Part shown: positions 1 to 29,000 of the stretch, piece after piece | How the letters are laid out: each line of letters begins with the position of its first letter | Numbering within the stretch: the stretch's first letter is position 1 | Notes under the pieces: generated by a model | Database searches by the model: none | What the model saw: only the letters and a program-made list of their open reading frames with translations | Told to the model about the DNA's origin: nothing | Assembly: GCA_036245525.1 (NCBI GenBank) | Contig: BTPG01000004.1 | Coordinates: forward strand, 166,105,445-166,169,444 | Direction of reading: 5' to 3' | From: Semisulcospira habei | Taxonomy: Eukaryota > Mollusca > Gastropoda > Semisulcospiridae | DNA: 64,000 bases | Made by a program: the position numbers and the translations under genes

Positions 1-120
1 AACGTAGCGTCTTTTGTCTTTTTAATATACGTGTCAGTGAACCACCTTCAGGAATCGCTGTTCCTACTTCCGAAATGTAGTGGGGTTTTTATTTTTATTT
101 TATTATTTTATTTTTACTAT

Positions 121-123
121 CAC

Positions 124-192
<69 letters not shown>

Positions 193-214
193 TTTTGTTG
201 GGGGGGGGGGGGGG
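121..214. repeat. (ATT)n microsatellite and G-run
   Basis: About 70 bp of ATT followed by a run of 14 G. Confidence 0.9.
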
Positions 215-258
215 TGATGTTGACAGTCTTCTAGACCATTTGACAAATACAACTCGTA

Positions 259-327
259 CCCCAGTGAGCACAGGTCCTCGGGCCCACCGCGGCAGTCGTG
301 GGCCCCAAGACGTTTTGCTCAGTGGGG
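259..327. repeat. Family F hairpin, copy 1
   Basis: CCCCAGTGAGCACAGGTCC and TTTTGCTCAGTGGGG close the stem; GGGCCCAC / GTGGGCCC inside. Copy 2 is at 63521-63600. Confidence 0.5.
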
Positions 328-485
328 GCTGTGCGACTGTATCCACACTGCGTATTTCTTTGAATCTTGCCAGAACAGAAACACCGTTTTACAGAATTAC
401 TATGTATCTCAGCATCAATTTTTGCAAGCATGTCGTAATGTTATGACGACCGTTTTTTTTCCTATCTGCCTATATGTACAGTCCC

Positions 486-699
486 TTAACCCATCCAGCC
501 CTGACGCACTACAGCAGGAGATGGGTCGACCATGATAATTCAAGGGTAGTGCCAGACTAGCTTGGCGCCTGTTGGCGCCAAGCTAATCTGGCACTACCCT
601 TGAATTATCATGGTCGATCCATCTCCTTCAACAGGTGCATAGTCGTTAGATGACGCCTCCCAAATTTGGGAAGTACGTGCGTCGGGCTGAATGAGTTAA
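486..699. mobile_element. Family A TTAA MITE (piggyBac-like), in the intron before the first visible exon
   Basis: TTAACCCATCCAGCCC to GGCTGAATGAGTTAA, with a central palindrome of ~45-bp arms meeting at GGCGCCTGTTGGCGCC. TTAA at both ends and CCC termini fit piggyBac-type non-autonomous elements. Confidence 0.75.
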
Positions 700-758
700 T
701 TAAGTTTAAACCCCATCTGATTAATTTGAAGGAAGGAGATCTGTTCGTTGTCTTGCAG

Positions 759-17564
<16,806 letters not shown>

Positions 17565-17619
17565 TGTTGCATTCGCTTTTCTTCTATATATATATGCAGT
17601 ATGTATAGGGTTAAGTGAC

Positions 17620-17654
17620 AAAACCCAGCATGTCCAGTTTTGAGAAAAGCGAGA
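17620..17654. repeat. Left arm of inverted repeat around the Rex1-like LINE
   Basis: About 35 bp that reappears as reverse complement at 19476-19511 with three or four mismatches (core GAGAAAAGCGAGAT). The arms sit just outside the LINE, so the LINE went into the loop of an older palindrome. Confidence 0.7.
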
Positions 17655-17658
17655 TATA

Positions 17659-19463
17659 TACTGTGAAACGGACGTGAGGCGGCTTCTCAGACGTTTGAAT
17701 GTGCGTAAGGCAGCAGGCCCTGATGGAATTTCCCCTGGCCTTTTGCGTTACTGTGCCGACCAGCTCTCGGGCGTTCTCACAGTCATATTTAACTGGTCAT
17801 TACAGGCATGCAAGGTTCCACACTGTCTCAAAAAGTCAACTATTATCCCGTACCAAAAAAGGCAACCATCAGTACCCTTAACGACTACAGGCCTGTGGCA
17901 CTGACCTCCGTCATTATGAAAACGCTCGAGCGGCTGATTCTGCAGCACATCAAGTCTGTCATGCCCCCCTCCCTCGATCCCTATCAGTTTGCTTACCGCG
18001 CGAATCGATCAGTAGAGGACGCTGTGTCGCTAGGGCTGCACTATATTCTGCAGCATCTGGAGAAGCCAAATGCGTATGTTAGGCTGCTTTTTGTTGATTA
18101 CAGCAGCGCATTCAACACTATCATACCGTCCAAACTGCATGAAAAGTTGCTGCACCTTGGCTTCGCACAGTCCATCTGTAACTGGGTGTTGGATTTCTTG
18201 TTAAACAGACCCCAGATTGTCAAGATCGGTTCGTGCGGTCAGAACTGTGCTCAGCCGTGTCAGTTCCCTACTTCTGGTCAATGTGGACATGTATCCCAGT
18301 CTTTGACCTTGAGTACGGGAGCTCCCCAAGGATGTGTTTTATCCCCATTGTTGTATTCTCTTTTTACACACGACTGTGTATCCCACTATGATAGCACGCG
18401 CATAGTAAAATTTGCTGATGATACGACAGTCAAGGGTTTTGTACATAACAATGACGAGAGTGCATATCGGGATGAGGTAGACATGTTGGTAGGCTGGTGT
18501 TCTGACAACAACCTGGATTTGCATGTTGGTAAGACCAAGAAAATGATAATTGATTTCAGGAAAAAGAAAACTGACCCCCTCCCCTACTAACCATCCAAGG
18601 AAACGATATTGAAATTGTTGAAACGTTCAAGTTTCTGGGTACTCTTATCTCGCACGATCTGAAGTGGGAGAAGAATATTGAACAGCTAGTAAAGCGCCTG
18701 TTTTTTCTTCGACGGTTGACATCTTTTGGCGTCAGTCAGCAGATCATGGTGCAGTTTTACCGCGCCGCCATTGAGAGCATTCTTACCTTCTCAATGACGG
18801 TGTGGTATGGCAGCGCAACCGACGAAGCCTGCAAGAAACGAAATAGGGTGATCAAAACAGCATCTCATATTGTTGGAAGCGATCTCCTCTCGCTGGAATC
18901 TCTGTACCACGCACTCACCATGAAGAGAGCGAGCTCCATCATACATGACGAGCACCATTCTGCACATAACCTGTTCGAGCCCTTGCCATCTGGCTTGCGC
19001 TTTAGATCCATCAAGGCCAAAACCACTCGTTTTCAGAAGAGCTTTTATCCCTTGGCTGTTCAGGCCCTGTCAAATGTGGCTGTGGTATGATTTAATTCGG
19101 CAGATTGACTTAAAAGTCCCTCGTTAGAATTACCTACAGCCTATCTTAGTTGTTTATACAGGATATACAGTTTTAAAAATGAATATGAATGTAGCTAATC
19201 TGTTTTCGCTGCGGCCTCACTTGGCGGTCTTTGTTGTCATATATGTTTATTATGCTATAGCTTTTCTCTTACTTAGATGTGTGTGCACACTTAGTAGAAT
19301 GGCTGCTGTACATATGTGTGTTTTGTTATTTTAGAGTCTGCTTGTTTGTGATGTATGTATGTTTTATGTGTTGATGGTCATATGGACGCTCGTCAACTAT
19401 GCCGCAAAAATTCCTAATGTTTATGCATATGGCAATAAAGTTTATCTTATCTTATCTTATCTT
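17659..19463 (+). mobile_element. Rex1/Babar-like LINE, 5'-truncated, in the 3' flank of the SGLT gene
   Basis: Encodes RT from KAAGPDGISPGLLRYCADQL through [34 protein letters not shown] and the catalytic FADDT, to the C-terminal SILTFSMTVWYGSAT region. Two frame breaks (an A-run at about 17855 and a stop at 18590) make it inactive. It ends GGCAATAAAG followed by (TTATC)n at about 19440-19463. Group assignment is from memory of fish Rex1. Confidence 0.8.
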
Positions 19464-19475
19464 AAAACAATGAAA

Positions 19476-19511
19476 ATCTCGCTTTTCTCAAAAATGGTCA
19501 TGCTGGCTTTT
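19476..19511. repeat. Right arm of inverted repeat around the Rex1-like LINE
   Basis: Reverse complement of 17620-17654 (core ATCTCGCTTTTCTC). Confidence 0.7.
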
Positions 19512-21279
19512 GGGAAATAACAGCAGATGTATTCTCACTGGCTTTTAGTTTCAAAGTTAATGTGCATACTAGCTTGGTTGCTATAGCCAAGGGAATCATT
19601 CACAGAGTTGTGTTTAATTTCATTTATACTCAGAGGCGATAAAAACGTGAAAAGTGTCGGTAAATGTACTGCAAACAAAGAGCCACCCTGACAACAAACA
19701 AAAACATTGTTTTCTTGAAATGTTCAGCCTACTATCTCAGCTACCTTCACAAAAATTGGAAGAGTTATCGCCCGTGGCTACCTTCGAGGACACAGGGTTT
19801 CATTAGTGTTGAAAATAAGCAAAACTTGACACACTCCGACAAGCAAGTTTATTGTGAGATGTTTAAACTCACATGTTGTGGGTACTGCTTATGATGTTAT
19901 TAACTGCCTCAAAGAAATTTGACTCACAAAATTCACTAGAGAACTAGAACTTCCGGTGCACATCATTTTCTTAATAAATCTTATTTTATTTAATGTGAAT
20001 TTCTTTCAAACCATTTTGTATGCTCCAGTGATTGACACAGAGATAAAGAAGACACCCATATCATTTTGATTAGGTAAATATGGCAGCTAACCTAAAAATC
20101 AGCCCGCCGTGAGATGGCCTTAGTTGTCTGCTCGGCTTTAAACCCAAATAACTAAACTAAAAATCAGCAACTTTTTAATTTTCATTTTGTAGGTCATGCT
20201 GATTATTTAGGTGCCTTTGACAAACGAAAAGTAGTTCAAGACCAAACAGGCCGGATTTTCATTCACACGGACCCTAGTGACACTGCACGTCGGTTGGCTT
20301 TCAGCTGTGTCCTCTGCAGATGCTCCCCATTTCACTTCAATATCCCGTGATGATAGTGTCATTGATGACGTCATAAGTCATCGATGTGAGATTTTAAGAC
20401 TAAACATTTCATTTCCACGCGACATAACACACTCTTCATAACATGTTTTTAATAAATGACGTCAAAATAACCCGGATTAAAGCATAGTTACGAAGAAAAG
20501 CGCTATGGTGAAAAAATCGAGTTTTTAATGCCACATGTTTTACATTTGTGTACCTACGATAGGTGCGTCTAATTACGTTTTGCACGTGTTTAAAAACCCA
20601 CAAATATCCCAATGCTCAATAGGCCATCGGGCCGACGTTGGCCTGATGGCCTCTGCGCACTGGGATCTTATTTAAGGCGAGCTAGGACACTTCAGCGCAA
20701 TCTTTTTGGTTTATGGACATACGCTTTAGTGTATATTGTTAGAATCAGTATTTGTCTCTTCTGAACGCTTCGACGTGCTCATTTAGTCAGGTATGCTCAC
20801 TGTTGCCATGGCAACGAACACTAAGTGACCGTTACACCTGGTTGCTAAGGAAGCAAATTTCAGCTACCGTTGATGCTTCTGAAAAGCCAAATTTGTCCAA
20901 AATATCAACGGATATCATCATTACGGAATGTCAAAGCTGATTTTGAATATCTTATCTTTGAAAACAGAAATTTATATGGATGTTATGGTTTGGGTAATTT
21001 TTGGAGTATGTTGTCCAGGTATGTTGTCATAGCTCCCAAACTAAGCTGAAAGTAACAATCGGCATTGACATTCCAAAATAAACCTATTTGTGAACTTGCG
21101 TGTAAAATTTCATTATTATCTGACAAGTACATTTTCAGATATTTTTTTCCGCAGTATATACCCCACCCCAAAATTACAATTTTGAGAAAACAGCAAAAAA
21201 TAAGTTTCAGCAAGGTACCGTTTTTTCCCCATTATACACAGCTCTAACATGTCACATGAAATCGATGGCTTATGATGTT
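19512..21279. other. No gene seen
   Basis: A/T-rich. Only a family G hairpin (20608) and a short piece (20090-20150) whose reverse complement matches the RNase H LINE tail near 26098-26160. Confidence 0.4.
20608..20668. repeat. Family G hairpin, worn copy
   Basis: CCCAATGCTCAATAGGCC and GGCCTCTGCGCACTGGGAT around ATCGGGCCGACG. Confidence 0.5.
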
Positions 21280-21280
21280 T

Positions 21281-21334
<54 letters not shown>

Positions 21335-21445
21335 TACATTTATATAGCGCTTAACCTCCAAATGAATGATGCTCTAAGCGCTTTACAAAAGAAAAATTCA
21401 CAGAACAAAAAGTACAAGAAGGTAAAAGCTACAATAACTATTACA
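21280..21445 (-). mobile_element. L2-like LINE/SINE tail
   Basis: (TAA)n at 21284-21334, then the antisense of AAAGCGCTTAGAGC and AGCGCTATATAAATGTAC. Confidence 0.5.
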
Positions 21446-21449
21446 ACAA

Positions 21450-22642
21450 GATGTGATGAACCATAACCCACAAAGTCCCTTCAAAATGAGAGCTGTCCTC
21501 GCTGTCAATGGTCTCTACCTTTTGTCTTTGACCTGATTTTGATGTTGAATTATCTCCTATCGAAAAAGTCTCGCAGATCTGAAAATGCGTCAGTGAGTTC
21601 TATAAGGGGCGCATGACATTGATTTGTCAAACGTCATTTGTAATGACGTAAGTTTTAGTGTTAACGTAATTTTATATTTTACGTAATAAGAGTTTCACTT
21701 TCGCTTCATAGGCTTGAGAAAATTGTGACAAAACTAGAACTTCACGGTACAATTTCAGTCTTGCTATAATTTGTGTGAAAGCAGGTTGACTTTACCTAGC
21801 TACATGCTATACTAAGTACACGGGTCATCTGCATGCTCTTCTGAAAGCCCGTCGATGTGTGTGTGTGCGTGTTGGTGCGTCCATGCTCGCGCGCTCCAAA
21901 CATCTCCAAGAGGCATAGATCCTCATGCGCCTGGAGGGCGCATGAGGATCTATTCCTCCTGGAGATGCGCGCATGTTTGTGTGAGAGAGAAAGAGCCGCG
22001 CGCGCGAGAGAGAATGACGTCATAATTAGAGTATTATGTCAGTGTCTGCGCGGTGACGGAGTTGCCTCTTTTACGTCACCACCACTGTCTGAGTTTCTCC
22101 AGAAGTAAATTTTTTTTTTTAGTGTTTTAATTCTTTTTAAAAAGAATTCATTTTTACTAAAGAAGTTGAAAGGATACAAAGCTGGCTAACGAACTCATCC
22201 AATGTCTTTCTCCAATCTAGCTATATCCAAACGTGCAATTAAATCTGTCAAAAAATACGGACTGTAATCTGGGTCAACCAACTTCCTATAAACGGTTGTT
22301 TATGTTTTCAATGAGACATTCAATTACAATATGCCCGGAGGCTCTCTTAGCCACCCACTTAAGAAAGTATTTCGCAAAGTTTCAAGCTTGTGTGTACAGA
22401 AATATCGGAGATTTTCTTGTTTACATACATACGCACACACATACATACGCACATACGGCGCTTTGCGCCAAATGTACGTTCAGCAGCGAGGTTAGCCTAA
22501 CTAGACATGACGTAATTTTTATCTTGTTACTTCAGTTGTTAGAGGTTTAGCCTGCCCACCTTTGACATCATGGACAAACTATTAAATTCTCCCCACCGCG
22601 ACCCGTCCTAAAAAGTCCCTTCTATAAAGAGAAGGGACTTAA
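21450..22642 (+). mobile_element. Family X element, copy 1 (~1.2 kb, non-coding)
   Basis: Bounded by GATGAACCATAACCCACAAA on the left and the palindrome AAGTCCCTTCTATAAAGAGA...GGGACTT on the right. Contains a 27-bp-arm hairpin at 21905-21965 (AGGCATAGATCCTCATG core) and GA-rich tracts. Other copies: 25971-26085 plus 29394-29862 (minus), 32430-32665 (minus), 38272-39030 (plus), 48565-48850 (plus), 54985-56160 (plus). No ORF. Type not known; terminal AAAGTCCCTTCTATA inverted repeats suggest a DNA element. Confidence 0.65.
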
Positions 22643-22995
22643 AAAAGCACGCTGGCTCTGGCTAGACTTCTTTCGCCTGGGAACCCTGAGAATAAGCGTG
22701 TCTGATGCTGAACGGAGGGATCTTGAAGGCGTGTAAATATGAAGCAGGTCGGACAAAATTATGGAGGAGCAGAACCGGTAATAGCATTGTAACAAATGAC
22801 CAGAGACCTTGTACACAATTCTTTGAGATACAGGCAGCCAGTGCAGCTCAACAAGAAAAGGTGTTATGTGCTCACGTTTCGGTACTCTGTAAATTAGTCG
22901 GGCAGAACAGTTCATAACTCTTTGAAGTTTATCAAGAAGATTCTGAGGAACACCAGCCAAACCTTCATGCAGTGCAGACATGCAAACTTTCAAGA
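22643..22995 (-). mobile_element. L2/CR1-type LINE C-terminal fragment
   Basis: On minus: NLLDKLQRVMNCSARLIYRV, then HITPFLVELHWLPVSQRIVY, TPSRSLRSASDTLI. Lies just inside the left family X copy. Confidence 0.7.
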
Positions 22996-24083
22996 AACCC
23001 TGTCTGTACTATGACCTACACCCCGATGCTCTAGTTTTGCGTGCTTAGTTAGTATTACTTGTTGTACTCAGCCTGCACACTTATTGCGTCCAGTTTGTTA
23101 ATAAGCACTATTGTCACAACTGCTTGGTGACAGTAAACCATTTTAACATTCTAAATTGCTAGGATCACCAAGCAAACCCAGGTGGATTAGGTATTGTGAA
23201 TCAACGTTACCTCGTGTAGACACAATGATGCACTATTGAAGCACCCCAATGCCTGTTTGTTTTCCACTGTATACGCTTCACGCAGACAAGTGGTATTTAG
23301 ACAGAATGTACGGTAGATGTAAGCAGAAGGTTAGTACAGTAATTGGCAATATTTGTCAGGGTCCATACTCACAACCATAGGTTCCTAACTTAGATGTAGT
23401 TGCACTTGTCAAGGTGTGACTCACTGGTGAAAATGAATCTGTCCGGGAAGTTTTGTCGTTGTAAGAGTATCTGTGTGTGTTTACTTTGGCAGCAGATGAC
23501 GTTGGGCTTTCTCACCACAGAAAAACAAATTCTTTTCCTATTAGTGTTCAACATTCCTAAAAGTCGGAAGGGTAAGCCAAGGGTAAATATACATGAACAC
23601 TTGTCTCACATGAGTTTACATTTATGGCTTTCTTGTGTTTCAGCATATACACATTATGCTTGTACATCCGTGCAGTTTACACAAACTGTTAATGCTAAAT
23701 ATATTCTGTTGAAAACAGAAAAATGGTTTAAAGATCTGTCAGCTTTGAGGAGTAGTGCTGTTCCTAAAGTATCAGAAGCTGCAATCTAGTTTGTTACATG
23801 CCCCTGCACTGTGTTCATTGCATGCACTGGCCATAGCCAGTTGTTACGTTACTTCAAATAGGAGAGACTGAATTCGCAATTAAAACGACATGATTTACCA
23901 CAAGTAAATAACGTATTTAAACATCTTGTATGTCTGACAAATATATAAATCGGTTAGTTCATGAAACGCGCATACAGCTTTAAAACAAAAAGCAGCCTGT
24001 TCGCATCACACCTCATACACACCCATTGCATGCTCATAGTGATTGATGTGGAAGATGTAAAACACATACCATACTAATGAATA

Positions 24084-24084
<1 letters not shown>
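22996..24084. other. No gene supported
   Basis: A 129-codon frame at 23400-23789 has no recognised motif, no splice support and ordinary composition. Confidence 0.4.
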
Positions 24085-24128
<44 letters not shown>

Positions 24129-24990
24129 GAGCATTTATATCGCGCTGAATCCCCAGGAGCAGTGGGCTCTAAGCGCGTTACCAAAAAATGTATGTATGCA
24201 GAATCTCACCACCTTTAAAAAATTTTAATCTACGCACACACATACAACTAAAACACACATAACAAAACCTTTCACAATCACAAGTCAAACGCATTTTGAT
24301 GATGCTGATGCTCCACCACGAAGGTGCTACACGGTCAACAAAGGGAAGACCTAAGATCAAGGCCACCACGATGGTGCTACAAAGTCAACAGAAGGAGGAC
24401 CCAAGATCAGTACAACCACGATGGCGCTACATGGTCAACAAATGGATGATACTGTGATCGTCCAAGCCACCAAATGGTCAATAAACTAAGGATGTAAAGA
24501 TCAAAGCCACCAAGATGGTGCTACACGGTCAACAAAAGGAAGACCCGGGTAATAAATGCCGACATGATGGTGCTAAGTGAGACATCATAAGCTACAGAAA
24601 CATGGATGCAGATGCAGACCAGACCATTATGACACGCACTCACACACAATCTGTGGATTAATGGTACGCAAGCTGAAAGAAGTAGGTTTTAAGTTGGGTC
24701 TTAAAGACGTCAATGTTTTCAGCATTCCGGAGGTGTTGGGGGGAAGGGAGTTCCAGACAATAGGGGCTTGATACTAGAATGTCCGGCAGCCAAACCGCTT
24801 GGAGGAGAAGCTGCGGACACGGAAACGCTTCTCAGAGGAGAAACGAAGGGAACGGGAGGGCTGATAGATGTTGAGGAGGGATGAGAGGTATGGCGGTAGG
24901 GATCCATCAAAGCAGCGGGAAAAGCCAGGACAGCAATCTTGTACTCGACTCTAAACTGAATGGGTAGCCAGTGCAATGAGGCTGCATTTT
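24085..24990 (-). mobile_element. L2/CR1-type LINE 3' part with (TAA)n tail
   Basis: On minus: MHWLPIQFRVEYKIAVLAF, SVSVRSFS-like region, then a UTR with the 60-bp repeat, and the end AGCGCGATATAAATGCTC followed by (TTA)n. Confidence 0.7.
24290..24565. repeat. ~60-bp degenerate tandem repeat
   Basis: About five units built on CCACGATGGTGCTACA and GGTCAACAAAGGAAGACC. Confidence 0.55.
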
Positions 24991-24999
24991 ATAATTTGA

Positions 25000-25970
25000 A
25001 CCATACTGATTTACTGCAGAATCAGACCTACGCCATCACAATGACAGCTGCATCTTGCCTGAGTTCAGAACTTTCACAGTCACTTTGTAGCCTCTTTGAC
25101 CAAGGGAAACAAATACGTGTGTGATGTACATTGTTCTTTTACGATGGAAAATCATATAATCAAGTGTTTGCTTGTGCATACGATGTTGGACTATCATTCC
25201 TGCAAACACGAGTTTTGGGTGACATTTATGCGGGACGTGGTACTGCCGAAATCCTAACACTTTTTCGCTACGAACGGTCTTGTGCGCAATGTTCATTATC
25301 GTTATCAAGCACATCTGTGTTTCCTTGAGCTGCAAATTCCTTTCACGTATGCATACGTTTCGTCAGTAGTGATGAGAGCGTCTCACAATGAATGTACAGA
25401 TAGTTTCTGATTAGACCAAATGTTACAATAGGCGAAAAACGTGAGATTCCTGAATCTAAATCGTTCAGATCTACAGTGCTCTACTGAGCGCTGAATGCAG
25501 AATTTCGGATTTCTATGAATGCACACTTCTGCTTCAAGGTCAAGCAGTTCACAAACAAATCATAAAAATCTTTGATCTCGCCCTTTGTATCTTTGATTTT
25601 TGCACGTTATGCTTTGCCAAATCGTTAGAGCACCTACCTGCGAAAATCCGCAGGTCCTTTCGAAACGACTTGCAGCTGCAGATGATGTTTGTGCCTATTC
25701 TGGACACGGGCAGTTACGTTTTCCTTTATATTACGATTATGCACGTTTTTCAGTCTCATTCTAGACTCCTCTGCGGATTTTGCTAATCCGTCAAAAAACA
25801 TACTTGCAATGTGCGAGTTGTATCCGACACGAAGTTAGCCAAACAGACTCGGAAATACACTTGAACCAATCAGAGATGCACATTTATGTGGTGCCCGTGA
25901 TCGAAATCGTTATAAGAACACATTTGGAAGTTATCGACAAATTCATAGGTTTGCCTCTGGCATTTGTTTA
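25000..25970. other. No features recognised
   Basis: Unique-looking A/T-rich sequence between a LINE fragment and the inverted family X copy. Confidence 0.4.
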
Positions 25971-26085
25971 AGTCCCTTTTATTTATAGAAGGGACTTTTA
26001 CGGACGGGTTGCGGTGGGGCGAATTTAATAGCATGTCCATGATATCAAGGCGGGCAGGCTAAACCTCTAACAATTGAAGTAACAA
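25971..26085 (-). mobile_element. Family X copy 2, 3' part
   Basis: Reverse complement of 22525-22642, including the GTCCCTT hairpin. It is separated from its remainder (29394-29862) by the LINE inserted with duplication GAAGTAACAA. Confidence 0.75.
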
Positions 26086-29000
26086 TTTGTTATTTGGGTT
26101 TAACGCCGAGCAGGCGACTAAGGCCATCTCACGGCGGGATGGGTAAAACGCTGGTCAGCCCGACTAAAAGCAAGGTCTTAAGACAAGATGTAAATATATC
26201 TTAAAAATATGTCAGGCTAAAATGTCGCAGAGTCTTTAAAAGAAATGTGTACAGACTTTCAAAAAGGGCAAAATAAAGAAATTCACAGACTATGAATGCT
26301 CAGATCTTGTTAAAAATATTGCATTCTCTCAAGAAATTGAAGATTTTGTACGGGGGAACATCCCGGAACAAAACCTTCAAGGAGTCTGCTGTGAAGTGTC
26401 TATATCTCGTGTCAATTAGATCGGCACAATACAGCAAAAAGTTTCGAAAAGAAAACTGATCATCACAGGCAAAACACCATGGACGCTCATCCTGTTTAAG
26501 TAAATAAGAGTGCGTAACATACGTGTGCCCGATGTGGAGCCGAGTAAGGACAGTCTCCTCACGGCGGCTGCCGCAGCGGTAAGGTAGACTGTCGACTCGG
26601 ACACCGTAGGAAGAGCTTCATACAGCTTGTTCCCTTCCTTTTTGTCCCACTCGGACTACCACTCGCGGGCTATGTACGCACTAATCACAGGTTTAAAATC
26701 ACTATAAACAGTCTGTGTGTCAGGGACAGGGTCACAGCGGGCACTGTTGGCAGCAGAATCTGCGATTCTGCTGCCTTCGATGCCCACATGGCCCGGGACC
26801 CAAATAAAAATGTCATAATACTCCTTCAAGTCCGCGCAGAGCTCTCTAATCTGCACCAGCAGTGGGTGGTCTGTTCCCGCGCCCTGAAGGGCCTGCAGGG
26901 CAGAAAGAGAGTCAGACAGAATCAGGCAGTTCCTTTCCCGAGACTGATAGGCATGCTTGAGTGCCAGCAGAATTGCCTGCAGTTCTGCACTAAATATAGA
27001 GAAATGGTCAGGGAGGCAGAGCGTAAATGGGCGTCTAGGATGGCGAGAGAACACTGCAGCCGCAGCCACTCTCCCATCCTCAGACTTTGACCCATCCGTA
27101 TAAAGACGACAATAGCCAGGAAAAATTGAAAGGAGTTCATTGAGGCTCTGCTGGTATATGGCTGGTGGGGTACAATCCTTCTTGTGGGCGGTCAAGTCCA
27201 GCAAGATGTCAGGAACTCGTAGTAGCCAGGGTGGAGTGATGTGTTGCAAAGATTCCGAAACTTTGTCCAGGTTCACTCCGGCCGCCTGTAGAAGAGGTCG
27301 GACACGGAATGAAAGTGGACGGACAGCTCCCGGATGGGCATCGTAAATCTCTGCAAACGACGGGATAAAAACACAATCATAGGCAGAATTGTTTGGATGG
27401 GCCTTCAGCTTCAGAACGTAGCTGAGCATGAGGTGGATGCGGCGGAGCATGAGAGAAGGCTCCCCTGCCTCGGCCTACAGACTAGGAAGTGGAGATGTCC
27501 TGAAGGCTCCCAGACATATTCGCAGACCTTGATGGTGAATTGTGTTCAGACGCTGTAAAACAGACTTGGAAGCCGAGCCATATACCACAGAGCCGTATTC
27601 CAGTTTGGACCGAACAAGGCCCAGTACAGGCGAAGTAAGACAATGCGGTCTGCACCCCAGTCAGTACGACCAACGACACGAAGAATGTCGAGGGCCTTCT
27701 GACAAGAGGTTCTAAGGTAGATAACATGGTTGCGGAAGGTCAATCTTTTGTCAAAGATGACCCCCAGAAACTTATTATTTTTAAACGTGAACGCCGTGCT
27801 TCCTGCAGACGCTTCGTCTCTTTATCTTCTAGGACTCCATCACAAAAAGTCTGGAAGGCTGTTCGAAGAATTAGGGGCAGAGGTGGCTCGGCTTCTGTCG
27901 GCCATCTTAGAGATGGTGCCAGTTTGTTCACGGATAAAAAGGCTGTGGCCAATTTGCTTGCCTCCACCATTGCCCATAATTCTTCAACAGAGCGTTATTC
28001 ACCTTTCTTCCAGAGAGAGAAGGAGAAGCGAGAGTCTTGTACTTGTGATTTTATATCGGATAACTCGGAAGACTATAATGCCCCTTTTACATTTTCAGAA
28101 TTGCAGCAGGCCATGCAGAAATGTCATGACTCTGCTGCTGGATTAGATAACATCCACTATTAGCTCCTAACACATCTGCCTGGGGCTTCACTCCTTGTAG
28201 CCCCACCCGGGTCTGCCCTGGGGGACTTGGGTGGGGTTAGGTATTTTTTAGTTCCCAGGGTCACCCTGGTCAGCCCCACAGGGTGAGTTTATCTCTCTAT
28301 TCTGGGGCATGTGTTTCTGTCTACCCTTTGTCCCTTTACCTGTATTTGCCTTTTTAAAACTCTCCCTACTGTCTGCACTGCCTGTAGCTCTTGATATTGG
28401 ATGTGTGTTGCTAAATGGTCTTAGCTTTATTTAGGCCCATGTGTTAGGTTTATTTAATGTATTTGACCGGCTGGCGACATACATTCAATGTTCTGTTTAG
28501 TTGTTTTTTTTCACAAGCAGTGCAGGCACGTCCTGAGAAAGCCTTGTTGCTGTCGGGACGTTAAGCAATGTACAATCAATCAATCACTCCTTGTACTTCT
28601 CAAGGCCTTTAACCATATCTGGATAACCGGTCATTTTCCGCCATCTTGACGCCAGGCTGTGGTTGTGCCAATTCCCAAGCCGGGTAAGGATCCCTCCGAC
28701 CCGGGCAACTACCGGCCAATCGCTTTGACATCTTGTTTATGTAAAACTATGGAACGCTTGGTCAACGCCCGCCTGGTGTGGCATCTTGAGTCACAGGGTC
28801 TCCTCACAGACCTCCAATGCGGTTTCCGGCGCTTCCGTAGTACAACTGACCATCTAGTCCGCTTGAGTCGTTTATCCGAGATGCTTTTGTCAACAAGCAG
28901 CATGTCTATGCAATTTTCTTCGATCTTGAGAAGGCATATGACACTACCTGGAAGTATGGTATAATGTCTGATTTGTCGGACATGGGTTTTAAAGGGCACC

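Noticed and set aside
23400..23789. 129-codon frame as a gene
   Set aside because: No recognised motif or exon border; probably chance in A/T-rich DNA.
25335..25375. Minus-strand CTGACGAAACG as a hammerhead core
   Set aside because: No room for helix II and no helix I partner.
22525..26085. A composite transposon with 120-bp terminal inverted repeats
   Set aside because: The repeats are the facing ends of two separate family X copies; the right one continues beyond the LINE at 29394.
27726..28163. 145-codon plus-strand frame as an independent gene
   Set aside because: It is the pre-RT part of the inverted LINE segment.
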